35,506 bases of DNA. Origin: an uncultured Treponema sp. Its GTDB lineage: Bacteria; Spirochaetota; Spirochaetia; Treponematales; Treponemataceae. This document shows, one piece after another, positions 15,535-23,264 of the stretch (its first letter is position 1; each line of letters opens with the position of its first letter). Both the position numbers and the translations under genes were made by a program. The stretch spans positions 1 to 35,506 of the forward strand of contig ONPD01000014.1 of assembly GCA_900319625.1 (NCBI GenBank). The letters run 5' to 3'. Below the pieces are notes generated by a model. It saw only the letters and a list, made by a program, of their open reading frames with translations. It searched no databases and was not told where the DNA came from.

Positions 15535-15610
15535 GGGATTTTAAGGGGGTGTAGCCCCCTTAGGCGAAGGGGTAGCGGAAAAGACCGGAGTGCAACGAGG
15601 ACTTTGGAGC
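15535..15610. repeat. Hairpin-rich intergenic island 2
   Basis: The 280 nt between the peptide gene and argH hold no gene. This part contains aaggggg/ccccctt (15543-15549/15555-15561) with a tgtag loop, and words such as ggtagcgg and ggagcgag shared in style with the islands at 1-285 and 35.2-35.4 kb. The terminator at 15611 is its downstream end. Between 15415 and 15534 I see nothing recognisable. Confidence 0.5.
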
Positions 15611-15638
15611 GAGGGGAAGGCTTTCCCCTCCTTTTTTA
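15611..15638 (+). terminator. Terminator-like hairpin
   Basis: gaggggaa (15611-15618) and ttcccctc (15623-15630) form a perfect 8-bp stem with a ggct loop and a T-rich tail (cttttttatt). It would end transcription of the peptide gene ahead of argH. Confidence 0.75.
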
Positions 15639-15681
15639 TTATAATTTAAGATATTCACTTTTATTAAAGCCGTATTTTCAC

Positions 15682-15687
15682 TATAAT
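15682..15687 (+). promoter_or_regulatory. -10 box of argH
   Basis: A perfect TATAAT lies 8 nt before the argH ATG at 15696, with no Shine-Dalgarno between. The -35 region is poor (ttttat at 15659-15664). The spacing predicts an mRNA that starts almost at the ATG. Confidence 0.5.
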
Positions 15688-15695
15688 TCATTCAT

Positions 15696-17111
15696 ATGAC
15701 TCAGCACGGAACAATGACTAAGGATAACCATGCGGCTTTGTGGCATGGTCGTTTTGAAGAGGGGCCGGACGCAGAAGCGGTGGCTTTTGAGACTTCCATT
15801 CATGTTGATGAAAGAATGGCTTTTGATGATATTGCGGGAAGTATTGCCCATGCAAAAATGCTTGCTCATGTAAAACTGATTTCGGACGGGGAAGCAAAGC
15901 AGATTATAGAAGGGCTTGAAGGAATTAAAGCTGACCTTGAAAGCGGAAAGCTTGCCATTGACTATTCGGCAGAAGATATTCATTCGTTTATAGAAGCAAC
16001 TTTGACAGACCGCATTGGCGAGGCCGGAAAAAAAGTTCACACAGGGCGCAGCCGTAACGACCAGATTGCCCTGGACGAACGCCTTTATCTGCGCCGCACA
16101 ATCCCTGAGCTTCAGAATGCCCTGCTTACTTTGATTGACGCTCTGACACAGATTGCTTCTTTGCATAAAAATTCTTTGATTCCGGGCTTTACCCACATGC
16201 AGCATGCCCAGCCGGTAACTCTTGCTCATCACGTTTGCGCCTGGTCCTGGATGCTGGTTCGTGACTGGCAGAGGTTGGAAGATTCCCTTAAAAGAATCTG
16301 CATTTCGCCGATTGGTTCATGTGCTTTGGCCGGCAGCGGACTTCCTCTTGACCGAGAGTTCGAAGCCGGTCAGCTTGGGTTTGAAAGCGTAACTAAAAAC
16401 TCCCTAGATTCAGTTTCTGACCGCGATTACTGCATCGAAACTGCTTCAAACCTTTCTATGATTCAGATGCACCTGAGCCGCTTCTGTGAGGAAGTTGTTC
16501 TCTGGTCTACCGTTGAGTTTGGTTTTATTGATTTGAGCGAAAAATGGTCAACCGGCTCTTCTATCATGCCTCAGAAAAAAAATCCTGACTTTGCTGAATT
16601 GATTCGCGGACGTACCGGAAAGGTTTACGGTGACCTTTTTGCCCTTATGACAATGATGAAAGCCCTTCCGCTTGCTTATGACCGCGACATGCAGGAAGAT
16701 AAGGAGCCTCTTTTTGATGCAATCGACACAGTTCTTTCCTGCGTAAAAATCTTTACCTATATGATTTCTACTGCAAAGTGGAATACAAAAATTATGGAAG
16801 GTGCTTGCGAAGGCGGATTTTTGAACGCAACTGATGTTGCAGACTATCTTGTCCGCAAGGGAATGCCTTTCAGAACTGCCCACGGTGTAAGTGCTAAGGC
16901 TGTCCGTATTGCGATTGAGAAAAACTGCCGTCTGGAAGACCTGGAGCTCGCAACCTTCAAAGAGTGCTCGGATCTGATTGATGAAGATATTTATTCCTTC
17001 ATCACTTCTAAGGCCTGTGTTGAAGCCAGAAAAACTACCGGCGGTCCTAGCCCTGAGCGTGTAGACGAGCAGATAGCTGAACTTAAAGACTTTATTAAAA
17101 ACGTAAAATAA
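15696..17111 (+). CDS. argH: Argininosuccinate lyase
   Basis: ArgH splits argininosuccinate to arginine and fumarate, the last step of arginine synthesis. The 471-residue product has the fumarase/aspartase-superfamily signature GSSIMPQKKNPD (around 288-299), the HTGRSRNDQ loop (around 114-122) and the substrate-binding GFTHMQHAQPV segment. Length is normal. The family usually starts LWGGRF; here it is ALWHGRFEEGPD after about 13 extra residues, so a start at the second Met (MTKDNHAALWHGRF) is possible. The first ATG fits the -10 box as a leaderless start. An amino-acid transporter operon follows 34 nt later. Confidence 0.95.
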   Translation: MTQHGTMTKDNHAALWHGRFEEGPDAEAVAFETSIHVDERMAFDDIAGSIAHAKMLAHVKLISDGEAKQIIEGLEGIKADLESGKLAIDYSAEDIHSFIEATLTDRIGEAGKKVHTGRSRNDQIALDERLYLRRTIPELQNALLTLIDALTQIASLHKNSLIPGFTHMQHAQPVTLAHHVCAWSWMLVRDWQRLEDSLKRICISPIGSCALAGSGLPLDREFEAGQLGFESVTKNSLDSVSDRDYCIETASNLSMIQMHLSRFCEEVVLWSTVEFGFIDLSEKWSTGSSIMPQKKNPDFAELIRGRTGKVYGDLFALMTMMKALPLAYDRDMQEDKEPLFDAIDTVLSCVKIFTYMISTAKWNTKIMEGACEGGFLNATDVADYLVRKGMPFRTAHGVSAKAVRIAIEKNCRLEDLELATFKECSDLIDEDIYSFITSKACVEARKTTGGPSPERVDEQIAELKDFIKNVK

Positions 17112-17145
17112 GCGTGAAAACGCGAAAAAAAATAGAGGTGGATTT

Positions 17146-17949
17146 ATGAAAAAAATTACTGGTCTTGTACTTGCATGTGCAGCTGTACTCAGCCTTGCAG
17201 GATGTAAAAAGAAAGTTTCTAGTGGAAATGCTGTAGACGCTTTGAAGGCTCGCGGAACTTTTGTTCTTGGTCTTGATGACTCTTTCCCTCCGCTTGGCTT
17301 CCGCGATAACGATACAAACGAAATTACAGGTTATGACATTGACCTTGCAAAAGAAGTTGCAAAACGTCTTGGCGTTCAGTTTAAGGCTCAGCCTATCGAC
17401 TGGGATGCTAAAGAGATGGAGCTTGAAACAGGTAAAATTGACTGTATCTGGAACGGCTTTACAATCACAGAGGACCGCAAGGCTGCCTTGAGCTTTACAG
17501 AAGCTTACCTCAACAACGAGCAGGTTCTTGTAGTTCGCGCAAACAGCGGAATCAAAAAGCTTTTTGATATGAAAGGAAAGACAATCGGTCTTCAGAGCGG
17601 TTCAAGTGCTCAGGAAGCTGTTGATGAAAACCAGGCTTTTGCTTCAACAATCGGAAAAACAATTTACTTCAAGGACAATATCACAGCTTTGAATGATCTT
17701 GATATTGGTGGTGTTGATGCTGTTGTAATGGACAGTGTTGTTGCTAACTATTCTATCACTCAGACTAAAAAGCCTTTTGCTGTAGTTGAAGAAGCTCTTG
17801 CAAATGAAGCTTACGGAATCGGTTTCAGAAAGAACGAACCTGAACTCCGCGACGAGGTATGGAAGATTTTGAAAGAAATGACAGCAGACGGTACTGTTTC
17901 TGCTATTTCTAACAAATGGTTTGGTAAAAACATTTCTGTAATCAAATAA
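17146..17949 (+). CDS. Polar amino-acid ABC transporter, substrate-binding lipoprotein
   Basis: This is the periplasmic binding protein of a PAAT-family importer. The 267-residue product has a lipoprotein signal (MKKITGLVLACAAVLSLAGC, Cys20) and then a type II SBP fold with the family signatures GTFVLGLDDSFPPLGFRD, ITGYDIDLAKEVAKRLG and DCIWNGFTITEDRKAALSFTEAY. GAGGTGG lies 4 nt before the ATG. It is followed closely by permease and ATPase genes. The substrate cannot be read from the sequence; the argH neighbour hints at arginine or a related amino acid, but that is weak. Confidence 0.93.
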   Translation: MKKITGLVLACAAVLSLAGCKKKVSSGNAVDALKARGTFVLGLDDSFPPLGFRDNDTNEITGYDIDLAKEVAKRLGVQFKAQPIDWDAKEMELETGKIDCIWNGFTITEDRKAALSFTEAYLNNEQVLVVRANSGIKKLFDMKGKTIGLQSGSSAQEAVDENQAFASTIGKTIYFKDNITALNDLDIGGVDAVVMDSVVANYSITQTKKPFAVVEEALANEAYGIGFRKNEPELRDEVWKILKEMTADGTVSAISNKWFGKNISVIK

Positions 17950-17966
17950 AGTTTCTGGTTGGTCTG

Positions 17967-18644
17967 ATGTCTCCTAAATATTTGAAAATGCTTTCTGCGA
18001 TGTTTGATGGTTCAATCACTTCGCTGGAAGTATTTTTCCTCACACTGATTTTTTCAATTCCTCTGGCTCTTCCGATTGCACTTGGAAGAATGGGTAAAGA
18101 TAAGGTTCTGGCCTGGCTTACGAATGTCTTTCTTCTGATAATCCGCGGAACTCCTCTTATGCTGCAGCTGCTGGTTGTTTACTTTGGTCCGGGACTTTTT
18201 GTGCGCTGGCTTGTTTCTAAGGGCTTTGACGTAAGCTTCAAGTGGGACCGCTTTACAGCCGCAATTATCGCCCTCAGCGTAAACTATGCCGCCTACTTTG
18301 CAGAAATCTACCGCGGCGGAATTGAATCTATTCCAAAAGGTCAGTATGAGGCCTGCCAGGTTCTTGGCTATAAAAGATATCAGACCTTTTTCAGAATCAT
18401 CCTGCCGCAGGTAATAAAGCGCATTGTTCCTGCGATGGGAAATGAGGTTATCACTCTGGTAAAGGATACTGCTCTTGTCAGTGTAATCGGAGTCAGCGAG
18501 CTTCTGATGGTGGCTAAAGAGAGGCAGGGGGCACTTTTCAGCTTTGCACCTCTTTTTATTGCCGGTGTCTTTTACTTTGTGATGAACTGGTTTGTTTCGA
18601 TTGTTTTTGCACAGCTTGAAAAAAAGCTTAGTTATTATCATTGA
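17967..18644 (+). CDS. Polar amino-acid ABC transporter, permease
   Basis: The 225-residue inner-membrane protein has about five helices and the HisMQ-type signatures RGTPLMLQLLVVYFG and the EAA loop EACQVLGYKRYQTFFRIILPQ, where it docks on the ATPase. Only one permease is encoded, so it should form a homodimer. The ATG follows a weak GG-rich ribosome site 17 nt after the binding-protein gene. Confidence 0.93.
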   Translation: MSPKYLKMLSAMFDGSITSLEVFFLTLIFSIPLALPIALGRMGKDKVLAWLTNVFLLIIRGTPLMLQLLVVYFGPGLFVRWLVSKGFDVSFKWDRFTAAIIALSVNYAAYFAEIYRGGIESIPKGQYEACQVLGYKRYQTFFRIILPQVIKRIVPAMGNEVITLVKDTALVSVIGVSELLMVAKERQGALFSFAPLFIAGVFYFVMNWFVSIVFAQLEKKLSYYH

Positions 18645-18659
18645 TGAGAGGGTGCAGAA

Positions 18660-19418
18660 ATGAGCGAAAATAATGAAATTATCAGCGTAAAGAACTTAAA
18701 AAAATCCTTTGGTCAGACAGAAGTCTTAAAGGATATTTCTTTTTCTGTAAAAAAAGGCGAAGTTCTTTCTATAATTGGTCCTTCTGGCAGCGGTAAGTCT
18801 ACAATACTCCGCTGTGTTTCTCAGCTTGAAAGCGTGAGCGGCGGCAGTATTGAAATCTGTGGGCTTCCTCTTGTAAAGGACGGCGTATATTCAGATAAAA
18901 ATCTCCGCCACGAAATCACACTCAAAAGCGGACTTGTTTTTCAGAACTTCAATCTTTTTCCGCATTATTCAGTTTTGCAGAATGTTGTTGAGCCTCAGGT
19001 TCGCGTTTTAAGAAAATCCCGCGAAGAAGCTAGAGCTAAGGCAGAAGAGCTTTTGAAGAGAATCGGGCTTGGCGAGCGCATGAAAAATTATCCCTGCGAA
19101 CTTTCCGGCGGTCAGCAGCAGCGAGTTTCTATTGCCCGGGCCCTTGCATTAAATCCTGAAGTTCTTCTTTTTGATGAGCCTACATCAGCCCTTGACCCTG
19201 AGCTTACCGGCGAAATCTTAGCCGTTATCAAAGAGCTTGCAGCTGAAAAAATGACTATGGTCGTAGTTACTCACGAAATGTCTTTTGCCCGCGATATTTC
19301 CACAGAGATTATCTTTATGGACGGCGGCGTAATCGTAGAGCAGGGTAAGCCGGAGGATGTAATCAATCATCCTAAGGAAGAAAGAACAAGAAACTTCCTT
19401 TCAAGATTCAATGCCTAG
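18660..19418 (+). CDS. Polar amino-acid ABC transporter, ATP-binding protein
   Basis: The 252-residue ATPase of the GlnQ/HisP type shows Walker [10 protein letters not shown] (about 39-47), Q-loop [11 protein letters not shown], signature LSGGQQQR, Walker [13 protein letters not shown] and the switch His in [11 protein letters not shown]. It powers the importer encoded by the two genes upstream. A GAGGG site 9 nt before the ATG sets the start. A weak terminator-like stem overlaps the stop codon. Confidence 0.95.
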   Translation: MSENNEIISVKNLKKSFGQTEVLKDISFSVKKGEVLSIIGPSGSGKSTILRCVSQLESVSGGSIEICGLPLVKDGVYSDKNLRHEITLKSGLVFQNFNLFPHYSVLQNVVEPQVRVLRKSREEARAKAEELLKRIGLGERMKNYPCELSGGQQQRVSIARALALNPEVLLFDEPTSALDPELTGEILAVIKELAAEKMTMVVVTHEMSFARDISTEIIFMDGGVIVEQGKPEDVINHPKEERTRNFLSRFNA

Positions 19419-19445
19419 CTTCAAATTGAGATATTTGAAGCTTTC
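19417..19445 (+). terminator. Possible terminator after the ABC operon
   Basis: agcttcaaat (19417-19426) pairs with atttgaagct (19433-19442), a 10-bp stem overlapping the stop codon. The T-tract after it is poor (ttcatcta), so termination may be partial. Confidence 0.45.
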
Positions 19446-19450
19446 ATCTA

Positions 19451-19479
19451 TTGAAACTATCTTTAATTTGTAATATTAT
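19451..19479 (+). promoter_or_regulatory. Promoter of the rpsP-rplS operon
   Basis: TTGAAA (19451-19456), a 17-nt spacer and TATTAT (19474-19479). Transcription would start near 19486, a few bases before a 13-codon upstream ORF. Confidence 0.65.
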
Positions 19480-19492
19480 AACTTCTCAAACT

Positions 19493-19534
19493 ATGATTAA
19501 ATTTGGTGTCTTTATGTCACCAATGGAGGAATAA
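19493..19534 (+). CDS. 13-codon upstream ORF abutting rpsP (candidate leader peptide)
   Basis: An ATG at 19493 opens MIKFGVFMSPMEE and ends in TAA at 19532-19534, directly adjoining the rpsP ATG at 19535. The rpsP Shine-Dalgarno (GGAGG, 19525-19529) lies within the last codons. The ORF start is about 7 nt from the predicted mRNA 5' end. If translated, the ribosome would terminate exactly at the rpsP start, coupling the two. It could also be chance in a short leader. Confidence 0.35.
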   Translation: MIKFGVFMSPMEE

Positions 19535-19780
19535 ATGGTCAAAATCAGACTTAAGAGATTTGGTACTAAAAAGCGCCCATGCTACCGTGTAGTTGTTCAG
19601 GACTCACGTGAGCCACGCGACGGAGCTTGTATCGAAGAAATCGGAACTTTCCAGCCAATCGCTAAGGAAGACGCTCAGGTTTCTATCAATGCAGATCGTG
19701 CAAAGTACTGGATCAGCGTTGGTGCTCAGCCAACTGACATCGTTAAGAAGCTTTTGAACCGCCAGGCTAAGGCTAACTAA
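19535..19780 (+). CDS. rpsP: 30S ribosomal protein S16
   Basis: S16 helps assemble the 30S subunit. The 81-residue product starts [25 protein letters not shown] and has the later [17 protein letters not shown] typical of the family. GGAGG lies 5 nt upstream of the ATG. It heads the conserved run rpsP-khpA-rimM-trmD-rplS. Confidence 0.97.
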   Translation: MVKIRLKRFGTKKRPCYRVVVQDSREPRDGACIEEIGTFQPIAKEDAQVSINADRAKYWISVGAQPTDIVKKLLNRQAKAN

Positions 19781-19798
19781 TTTACAGAGGAGCCGAAA

Positions 19799-20032
19799 AT
19801 GGAAAAAGACCTGATTGAATACATCGCAAAATCATTGGTCGATGATCCGTCAGCTGTATCTGTAAATGAAACTGAAGGCGAGAAAGGCATGGTTCTTCAG
19901 CTCAAAGTTGCTGAAAACGACATTGGTAAGGTAATCGGAAAATATGGCCGTATTGCCAAGGCAATGAGAACAGTTTTGAGCGCATCTGCTGTAAAAGACG
20001 GTAAACGTTACAGTCTTGATATTCTGGACTAA
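19799..20032 (+). CDS. khpA: KH-domain RNA-binding protein KhpA
   Basis: The 77-residue protein is a single KH domain with the GxxG-type loop IGKVIGKYGRIAKAMRTVL. KhpA homologues bind RNA and in some bacteria act with KhpB. Between rpsP and rimM it is in its usual place. GAGGAG lies about 7 nt before the ATG. Confidence 0.92.
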   Translation: MEKDLIEYIAKSLVDDPSAVSVNETEGEKGMVLQLKVAENDIGKVIGKYGRIAKAMRTVLSASAVKDGKRYSLDILD

Positions 20033-20047
20033 TCAGGGTAGTAGCCG

Positions 20048-20635
20048 ATGTTAAAAGAACAACTGGTTGTTGGATTTATCCGCGGGCCTCACGGTTACGA
20101 GGGTGAATGTAAAGTTGAGAGCAGCTCCGGCGAGTATGAGCATATTGCAAAACTCAAAGAGGCTACTTTGCGTCACGGAGACCAGACTAAAGAAGTGAAG
20201 GTTGAATCGGCTTCTTTGGCACATGAAACTGTGTACGTTAAATTTGCTGGAATCAATTCTGACGAGGAAATTAAAAAATATAATCGTTGGGAAATTGTGG
20301 TTCCAAGAAAGTACGCTAAGCCTTTGAAAAAAGACGAGTGGTACATAACCGATTTACAAAATTGTTCCCTTGTGTGGAACGCCGATCCGGCAGCGTTGGA
20401 TGCGCCTGCAGCTGAAGAAGTTGTAGGAACAATCACAGACGTATTGGAAGGCGGAGCAGGTTACTTGTTAGAAGTTTCTCTCTCCGAGAGTTGCACTTGT
20501 ATTAGCGACGACATTAAGTTTACGGCATCAGGTAAGCCTAGAAAGGTTCTGATTCCATTCAATAATGAACACGTTGGTAAAGTTGATGTTGAAAACGGTA
20601 CGGTACAATTGATGCACCTCTGGATTCTGGAGTAA
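20048..20635 (+). CDS. rimM: Ribosome maturation factor RimM
   Basis: RimM binds S19 in the 30S head during assembly. The 195-residue protein has the N-terminal RimM barrel (VVGFIRGPHGYEGECKV) and a C-terminal PRC barrel (DEWYITDLQNCSLV ... VVGTITDVLEGGAGYLLEV ... KVLIPFNNEHVGKVDVENG). An acidic, Ala-rich insertion (about 115-125) separates parts of the second barrel. GGGTAG precedes the ATG. trmD follows after 4 nt. Confidence 0.94.
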   Translation: MLKEQLVVGFIRGPHGYEGECKVESSSGEYEHIAKLKEATLRHGDQTKEVKVESASLAHETVYVKFAGINSDEEIKKYNRWEIVVPRKYAKPLKKDEWYITDLQNCSLVWNADPAALDAPAAEEVVGTITDVLEGGAGYLLEVSLSESCTCISDDIKFTASGKPRKVLIPFNNEHVGKVDVENGTVQLMHLWILE

Positions 20636-20639
20636 TTCC

Positions 20640-21428
20640 ATGAAATTTACAGTGCTGACCTTATTTCCAGATATTGTTAAGGCTTTTTTTGAAAACTCAA
20701 TCATGGCCAAAGCAGTAGAAAAGGAAATTATTGCCTACGATTTGGTGAACATCAGAGATTTTGCTCTAGATAAGCACCGAACTTGTGATGACGGAACGTA
20801 TGGAGGTGGAGCAGGACAGTTAATGCTTCCTGAACCTCTGAGCAGGGCACTTGATAGTGTCGGGGCAAAACGCAAGTTTGTAATTTATGTTACACCAAGC
20901 GGAAAGCCTCTTACACAGAATCTTGCCCAGGAACTTAGTCGCAAAGATGAACTTGTTTTTATCTGCGGCCGGTACGAAGGTATTGACCAGAGGATAATCG
21001 ATTCTTACGTTGACATGGAAGTTTCCATCGGAGACTATGTAATGTCATCAGGAGAAGTTGCAGCAACAGTTGTGATTGATACAGTTTACCGCCTGGTAGA
21101 CGGCGTAATTAATCATGAATCGCTGGAAGAAGAATCTTATTGCGATGGACTTTTGGAGTATCCCCAGTATACTCACCCGGAAGAATGGAATGGTATGAAA
21201 GTTCCGCCTGTTCTTTTGAGCGGTAATCATGAGGAAATCCGGAAGTGGCGGCTTAAAAAGCGCTTGATGAAAACTCTTGCAAACCGTCCTGATTTAATCT
21301 GGGAAGCAAGAAAAAACGGAAAGCTTTCTTTAGAAGCCGAAAAGATGATTGAGGAAATAAACGAGCAGTTTTTTGCCAAAACTCAACCTAAAAAGAAGAG
21401 AAAAAAGCAGAAAACTCAGACCGAATAG
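20640..21428 (+). CDS. trmD: tRNA (guanine-N1-)-methyltransferase TrmD
   Basis: TrmD makes m1G37 in tRNAs with G36 and so prevents +1 frameshifts. The 262-residue SPOUT enzyme has TYGGGAGQLML, the knot strand FICGRYEGIDQRI, and SIGDYVMSSGEVAA. Most TrmD proteins have SGGE where this one reads SSGE (Ser137), in the AdoMet-binding knot. The catalytic-region Asp in SYCDGLLEYPQYTHP and the C-terminal LSGNHEEIRKWRLKK are kept. The C-terminus ends in a Lys-rich tail (PKKKRKKQK). Confidence 0.95.
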   Translation: MKFTVLTLFPDIVKAFFENSIMAKAVEKEIIAYDLVNIRDFALDKHRTCDDGTYGGGAGQLMLPEPLSRALDSVGAKRKFVIYVTPSGKPLTQNLAQELSRKDELVFICGRYEGIDQRIIDSYVDMEVSIGDYVMSSGEVAATVVIDTVYRLVDGVINHESLEEESYCDGLLEYPQYTHPEEWNGMKVPPVLLSGNHEEIRKWRLKKRLMKTLANRPDLIWEARKNGKLSLEAEKMIEEINEQFFAKTQPKKKRKKQKTQTE

Positions 21429-21437
21429 GAGACTATT

Positions 21438-21902
21438 ATGGATATCATTAAGACTATTGAAGAATCACAGAAACGTGTTGGAGCTCAGGGCTTCAATGTT
21501 GGTGATACAGTAAAAGTTTACTTCAAGATTATTGAAGGTAAAACAGAACGTATTCAGGTTTATGAAGGAATCGTTCTTTGCAAGAAAAACTCAGGAGCAA
21601 GCGAGACTTTCACTGTTCGTAAGATTTCTTACGGCGTTGGTGTTGAGCGTGTATTCCCATATAACAGCCCTCGTATCGTAAAGGTTGATATCGTTCGTCC
21701 TGGTAAAGTACGCCGTGCTAAGCTCTACTACCTGCGCGATAAGGTTGGTAAGGCTGCTAAAGTTAAGGCTTTGGTTGGTGCAAAAATCACTGAAGAACTT
21801 AACGCACGTAACGCTCGTGCAGAAGCATTTGCTGCTGCTGAGGAAGCACGTATCAAGGCAGAAAGAGCAGAAGCTGCTGCTAACAAGCCTGCTGCAAAAT
21901 AA
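21438..21902 (+). CDS. rplS: 50S ribosomal protein L19 with extended C-terminus
   Basis: L19 sits at the 30S-50S interface. The first 115 or so residues match the family ([61 protein letters not shown]). The protein is 154 residues long against a usual 110-120. The extra tail (about 116-154) is rich in Ala, Glu, Lys and Arg and predicted helical. GGAG lies 8 nt before the ATG. A strong terminator ends the operon. Confidence 0.96.
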   Translation: MDIIKTIEESQKRVGAQGFNVGDTVKVYFKIIEGKTERIQVYEGIVLCKKNSGASETFTVRKISYGVGVERVFPYNSPRIVKVDIVRPGKVRRAKLYYLRDKVGKAAKVKALVGAKITEELNARNARAEAFAAAEEARIKAERAEAAANKPAAK

Positions 21903-21916
21903 GTTTTTCATAGCTT

Positions 21917-21960
21917 AAAAAAAAGCGAAGATTTCTTTCTTGAAATCTTCGCTTTTTTTT
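21917..21960 (+). terminator. Terminator of the rpsP-rplS operon
   Basis: gcgaagatttc (21925-21935) pairs with gaaatcttcgc (21942-21952), flanked by an A-run and eight T. The stem also contains TTGAAA (21940-21945), which might act as a poor -35 for the next gene. Confidence 0.92.
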
Positions 21961-21974
21961 ATTAACTTAAAATC

Positions 21975-22946
21975 ATGAATCCCCTTTATGTGAATGCCCG
22001 CAGTCAGATAAAAGCTTCTCAGAATGTAAAAGTTTTACAGCAGGGCTCTTCTGTGCTTGTAAGGGTAATTGCAGATAAGGGCGGCGGTCAGTATGAAGGC
22101 AGCGTTGCCGGTGTAAGGGTAAACCTGCGTTCAAAAAATCCCCTTAAGCCAGGTGATACTTTTACTGCGACTGTAAATCTCAATAACGAAAAAATTGAAA
22201 TCACGCCTAAGGCAGAAAGCGGAATCTCTTTTTTAGCTGACAAGGTTTTTGTTGAAGCGCAAGGCCAGAGTCAGCTGCAGAATCTTCTTGCAGAAATCGG
22301 ACTTCCTCCGGACGAAATTAATTCCCATATAGCCCTTCAGATGAAGCAGCTTGGAATGAAGCTGGATGCTGAAGCTATAAGAAAGCTTCATGCCTTGAGC
22401 ATACGTTTTGCGGGAAAGGAAAAGAAGGCAGCGGAACTTTTAACAATCCTTAAAGATAAGGGAATCGAACTTTCTCAGACTCAGCTGCTGGAACTTTTGA
22501 ATCTGCTGGAAAAGGAAGCTGACGGTGGAGAAGAGGCTGAAAGTCCTGCCCTTAAAATAATAAATCATAAAAGCGGCTGGATTTTTCTTCCATACGAAAT
22601 TGTAAATGCGCCGGGAAATACGCCCTCTGAAAATGAATCTTCTCTTCTTGGAAGGGGAATAATCCGTCTTTTAATCGGTGATGATAAAAAGCTTTCAAAA
22701 CTGAATTTTAATCTTTTAATAAATAATAACGAATATCTTTTTAATCTTGATTTTGAAAATAAGAAGTGTAAAAAAATCCGCTGTAACTTCCCTGTAAAAG
22801 AAAGCGAAGTAGAAAAGACTCTTGAAGCTCTTGGAAAAAAGCTTCTGGGCTGTGGAGCGCCTCAAATAATCTTTGCAGAGAAATCAGAGCTGGAAGGTTC
22901 CGGCTGCGAAAGTGAAGAATTTTTTGAAGTCGGAGGCAGAGTGTGA
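21975..22946 (+). CDS. FliK/YlqG-like protein
   Basis: The 323-residue protein has an N-terminal beta-rich part (about 15-80: VLVRVIADKGGGQYEGSVAGVRVNL), a helical middle (about 85-190) and a C-terminal part (about 200-315) with the spacing of a FliK-type hook-length-control domain. No signal peptide is visible. The next gene is an FlhB C-terminal homologue. In Bacillus the ylqG-ylqH pair also follows rplS, so context supports the call more than sequence does. There is no clear Shine-Dalgarno at the ATG. Its function in those species is unsettled. Confidence 0.6.
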   Translation: MNPLYVNARSQIKASQNVKVLQQGSSVLVRVIADKGGGQYEGSVAGVRVNLRSKNPLKPGDTFTATVNLNNEKIEITPKAESGISFLADKVFVEAQGQSQLQNLLAEIGLPPDEINSHIALQMKQLGMKLDAEAIRKLHALSIRFAGKEKKAAELLTILKDKGIELSQTQLLELLNLLEKEADGGEEAESPALKIINHKSGWIFLPYEIVNAPGNTPSENESSLLGRGIIRLLIGDDKKLSKLNFNLLINNNEYLFNLDFENKKCKKIRCNFPVKESEVEKTLEALGKKLLGCGAPQIIFAEKSELEGSGCESEEFFEVGGRV

Positions 22947-23260
22947 AAAATCATTTTAATCTGACTGATAAAAAGGCCCCGATAATGGAAATTAAAACTC
23001 AAAAGTCAGCTGTCGCCCTTAAATACCCCCAGGGAGCTGATCTTCCATTTATTACGGCCAAGGGAAAGGGACAGCTTGCGGAAAAAATCATAGAAGTGGC
23101 CCGTGATAATGATATTTATATAGAAGAAAACGCGCCTTTAGTGGATTTACTTTCGGTTCAGGAAGTAAATGACGCCGTTCCGGAAGAAGCTTTTGAAGCG
23201 CTTGCCTTAATTTTTGCATTTGTTCTTGAGAGAGAAGGAAAAGCGGGGGCTGACAGGTAA
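22943..23260 (+). CDS. FlhB C-terminal-like protein (YlqH type)
   Basis: The 105-residue protein matches the cytoplasmic tail of FlhB/YscU: VALKYPQGADLPFITAKGKGQLAEKIIEVARDNDIYI followed by ENAPLVDLL. It lacks the membrane part and the NPTH autocleavage motif, as in stand-alone FhlB/YlqH proteins. The GTG at 22943 is chosen because GGAGG (22932-22936) lies 6 nt upstream and it overlaps the upstream stop as GTGA. A possible role is modulation of flagellar export switching with the FliK-like neighbour; this is inferred. Confidence 0.85.
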   Translation: MKNHFNLTDKKAPIMEIKTQKSAVALKYPQGADLPFITAKGKGQLAEKIIEVARDNDIYIEENAPLVDLLSVQEVNDAVPEEAFEALALIFAFVLEREGKAGADR

Positions 23261-23264
23261 GCTT

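Noticed and set aside
17112..17123. gcgt-gaaa-acgc hairpin after argH
   Set aside because: Only 4 bp and followed by A and not T on the coding strand, so it is not a convincing terminator for argH.
21940..21974. Leaderless promoter for the FliK-like gene (TTGAAA inside the rplS terminator)
   Set aside because: The -10 candidates (taactt or ttaaaa) match poorly or have the wrong spacing, so it was left out of the leaderless set.
23214..23264. Longer yraN start at 23214
   Set aside because: It overlaps the flhB-like gene by 47 nt and adds residues not typical of the family; the ATG at 23265 has an AGG site.
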